A stretch of 13,762 nucleotides of DNA from Coriobacteriia bacterium. Lineage in GTDB: Bacteria > Actinomycetota > Coriobacteriia > Anaerosomatales > SLCP01. The notes under the pieces are model-generated. The model made no database searches. It was not told the origin of the DNA and worked only from the letters and a program-made list of their open reading frames with translations. Shown piece by piece: positions 12,831-13,762 of this stretch (within the stretch, counting starts at the first letter, position 1; each line of letters opens with the position of its first letter). A program made the position numbers and the translations under genes. The DNA lies in NCBI GenBank assembly GCA_007123455.1, contig SKKZ01000137.1:1-13762 (forward strand), in the 5' to 3' direction.

Positions 12831-13762
12831 TCACACTTCATGCCTTCTCGACCACGCTACGATTCCCTGTCCGAACGAGACCGATCCGTCACTGACCGGG
12901 AGGCGAACGTGGGTAATGGGTTCCAGACCTGCGTGGCGGATACCCTGCCATGCACCTTCAAGCACAACACGATTAAGAAAGACTCCTCCTGAGAGGGCCA
13001 CATAACGTACCCCAGCATCGACAGCAAGAATCTCTCCAACGCTGACTATACAGGCGATGACCGCCCGGTGGAAGCGGGCCGCGATCGTGGATACGCACGT
13101 TCCAGCTGCGATATCTTCCAGAACGGCCTCGATCACCGGGCGCTGATCGATGATAGCCGGGGAGGCTCCCGTGATATCGAACGCATAGGACCCTGCGGCC
13201 TCGGGATCGATCGCTGCCTCGAGTTCGATGGCTGCCTGCCCCTCGTAGATCGCATCATCGCGCACTCCTGCGAGTGCGGCGACTGCGTCGAACAGTCGGC
13301 CCATCGAGGAGGTGGGCGGGCAGTTGACGCTCCGTGCGACCATCTGCCGCAAGAGACGCTCTTCCCCCTCGGCCAGACGAGAGAGAAGCGGACGCGCGCC
13401 TGGATGGTCGAGCAAAACGGGATCGATGCCGAGCAGCGTACCGACGGCCATGCGTGCGGGACGCCGGATCGCCGCGGCACCTCCCGGCAGCGGGACTTCG
13501 CGCAGATGGGCGACGCGGTCGTAACGGTCCCACGTCGAAAGCAGAACCTCGCCGCCCCAGATGTGTCCGTCCTCACCGTATCCGGTGCCGTCGAACGCGA
13601 TGCCGAGCACGGGTTCGCGCACGCCGTGCTCGGCGGCCACTCCGGCGATGTGTGCGTGATGGTGCTGCACACCGACTCTCGGCAGGTCGAGCGTGAGCGC
13701 GAACTTCGTGGACAGGTACTCGGGGTGCAGGTCGTGGGCTACCAGCGCCGGGTTCACCCGGA
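12831..13762 (-). CDS. hypF: Hydrogenase maturation carbamoyltransferase HypF, C-terminal part
   Basis: About 310 C-terminal residues of HypF; the frame is open to the window edge, so the 5' end with the acylphosphatase, zinc-finger and YrdC-like domains lies outside. Visible is the Kae1/TobZ-like carbamoyltransferase region: LVAHDLHPEYLSTKFA, VQHHHAHIAG (metal-binding His cluster), GIAFDGTGYGEDGHIWGGE, SSMGRLFDAVAAL and ALSGGVFLNRVVLE. HypF converts carbamoyl phosphate and ATP to carbamoyl-AMP and passes the carbamoyl group to the HypE C-terminal cysteine. The last motif reads PVSDGSVSFGQGI where many HypF proteins have PxNDGGxxxGQ, so the usual Asn is Ser here. TGA is at 12831-12833 (complement). 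Transcription continues into hypC after a 54-bp gap that holds a weak GGCGC/GCGCC hairpin (12810-12826). Confidence 0.95.
   Translation of the reverse strand, partial: RVNPALVAHDLHPEYLSTKFALTLDLPRVGVQHHHAHIAGVAAEHGVREPVLGIAFDGTGYGEDGHIWGGEVLLSTWDRYDRVAHLREVPLPGGAAAIRRPARMAVGTLLGIDPVLLDHPGARPLLSRLAEGEERLLRQMVARSVNCPPTSSMGRLFDAVAALAGVRDDAIYEGQAAIELEAAIDPEAAGSYAFDITGASPAIIDQRPVIEAVLEDIAAGTCVSTIAARFHRAVIACIVSVGEILAVDAGVRYVALSGGVFLNRVVLEGAWQGIRHAGLEPITHVRLPVSDGSVSFGQGIVAWSRRHEV

Overview
This 13.8 kb window is GC-rich and densely coded, with GTG starts, 4-bp GTGA overlaps and strong GGAGGTG-type ribosome sites. The genes are a [NiFe]-hydrogenase maturation set, a LytS/LytTR two-component pair, a DUF485-ActP acetate-type symporter and a glucose-6-phosphate isomerase of the transaldolase-fusion type. 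Together they suggest an anaerobic or facultative actinobacterium, possibly of the Coriobacteriia. That placement is inferred from gene content and composition only.

Left half (+ strand). The window opens inside an unrecognised gene (to 418). It is followed, with GTGA overlaps, by a TauE/SafE-family (TSUP) anion exporter and a GNAT-like protein with a second, degenerate N-terminal half. Next come a GAF-containing LytS-type histidine kinase and its LytTR response regulator (29 bp overlap), and a small YfcE-type metallophosphodiesterase. A 255-bp gap with inverted repeats leads to a universal stress protein with an N-terminal extension. This is followed by a DUF485 small membrane protein and, overlapping it, an ActP-like sodium/acetate symporter with an unusually long charged loop. 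The kinase/regulator pair may control the symporter module; this is inferred from position only.

Middle. The two coding strands converge at about 7.57-7.70 kb, where three consecutive hairpins (one with a perfect 17-bp stem) form what is probably a two-way terminator.

Right half (- strand). In transcription order: hypF (5' end beyond the window), hypC, hypD, hypE, an EamA-family permease and a stand-alone Pgi. HypF and HypE make and hand over the cyanide ligand, and HypC-HypD assemble the Fe(CN)2CO unit for a [NiFe]-hydrogenase. Neither the hydrogenase structural genes nor hypA/hypB are in view.

The most unusual non-gene signal is a perfect 14-bp inverted repeat (5398-5431) inside the start of the DUF485 gene, which could be an operator or an mRNA hairpin controlling the symporter operon. 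I found no mobile element, CRISPR array, tRNA or rRNA. No wholly new system is evident: most genes belong to recognised families.
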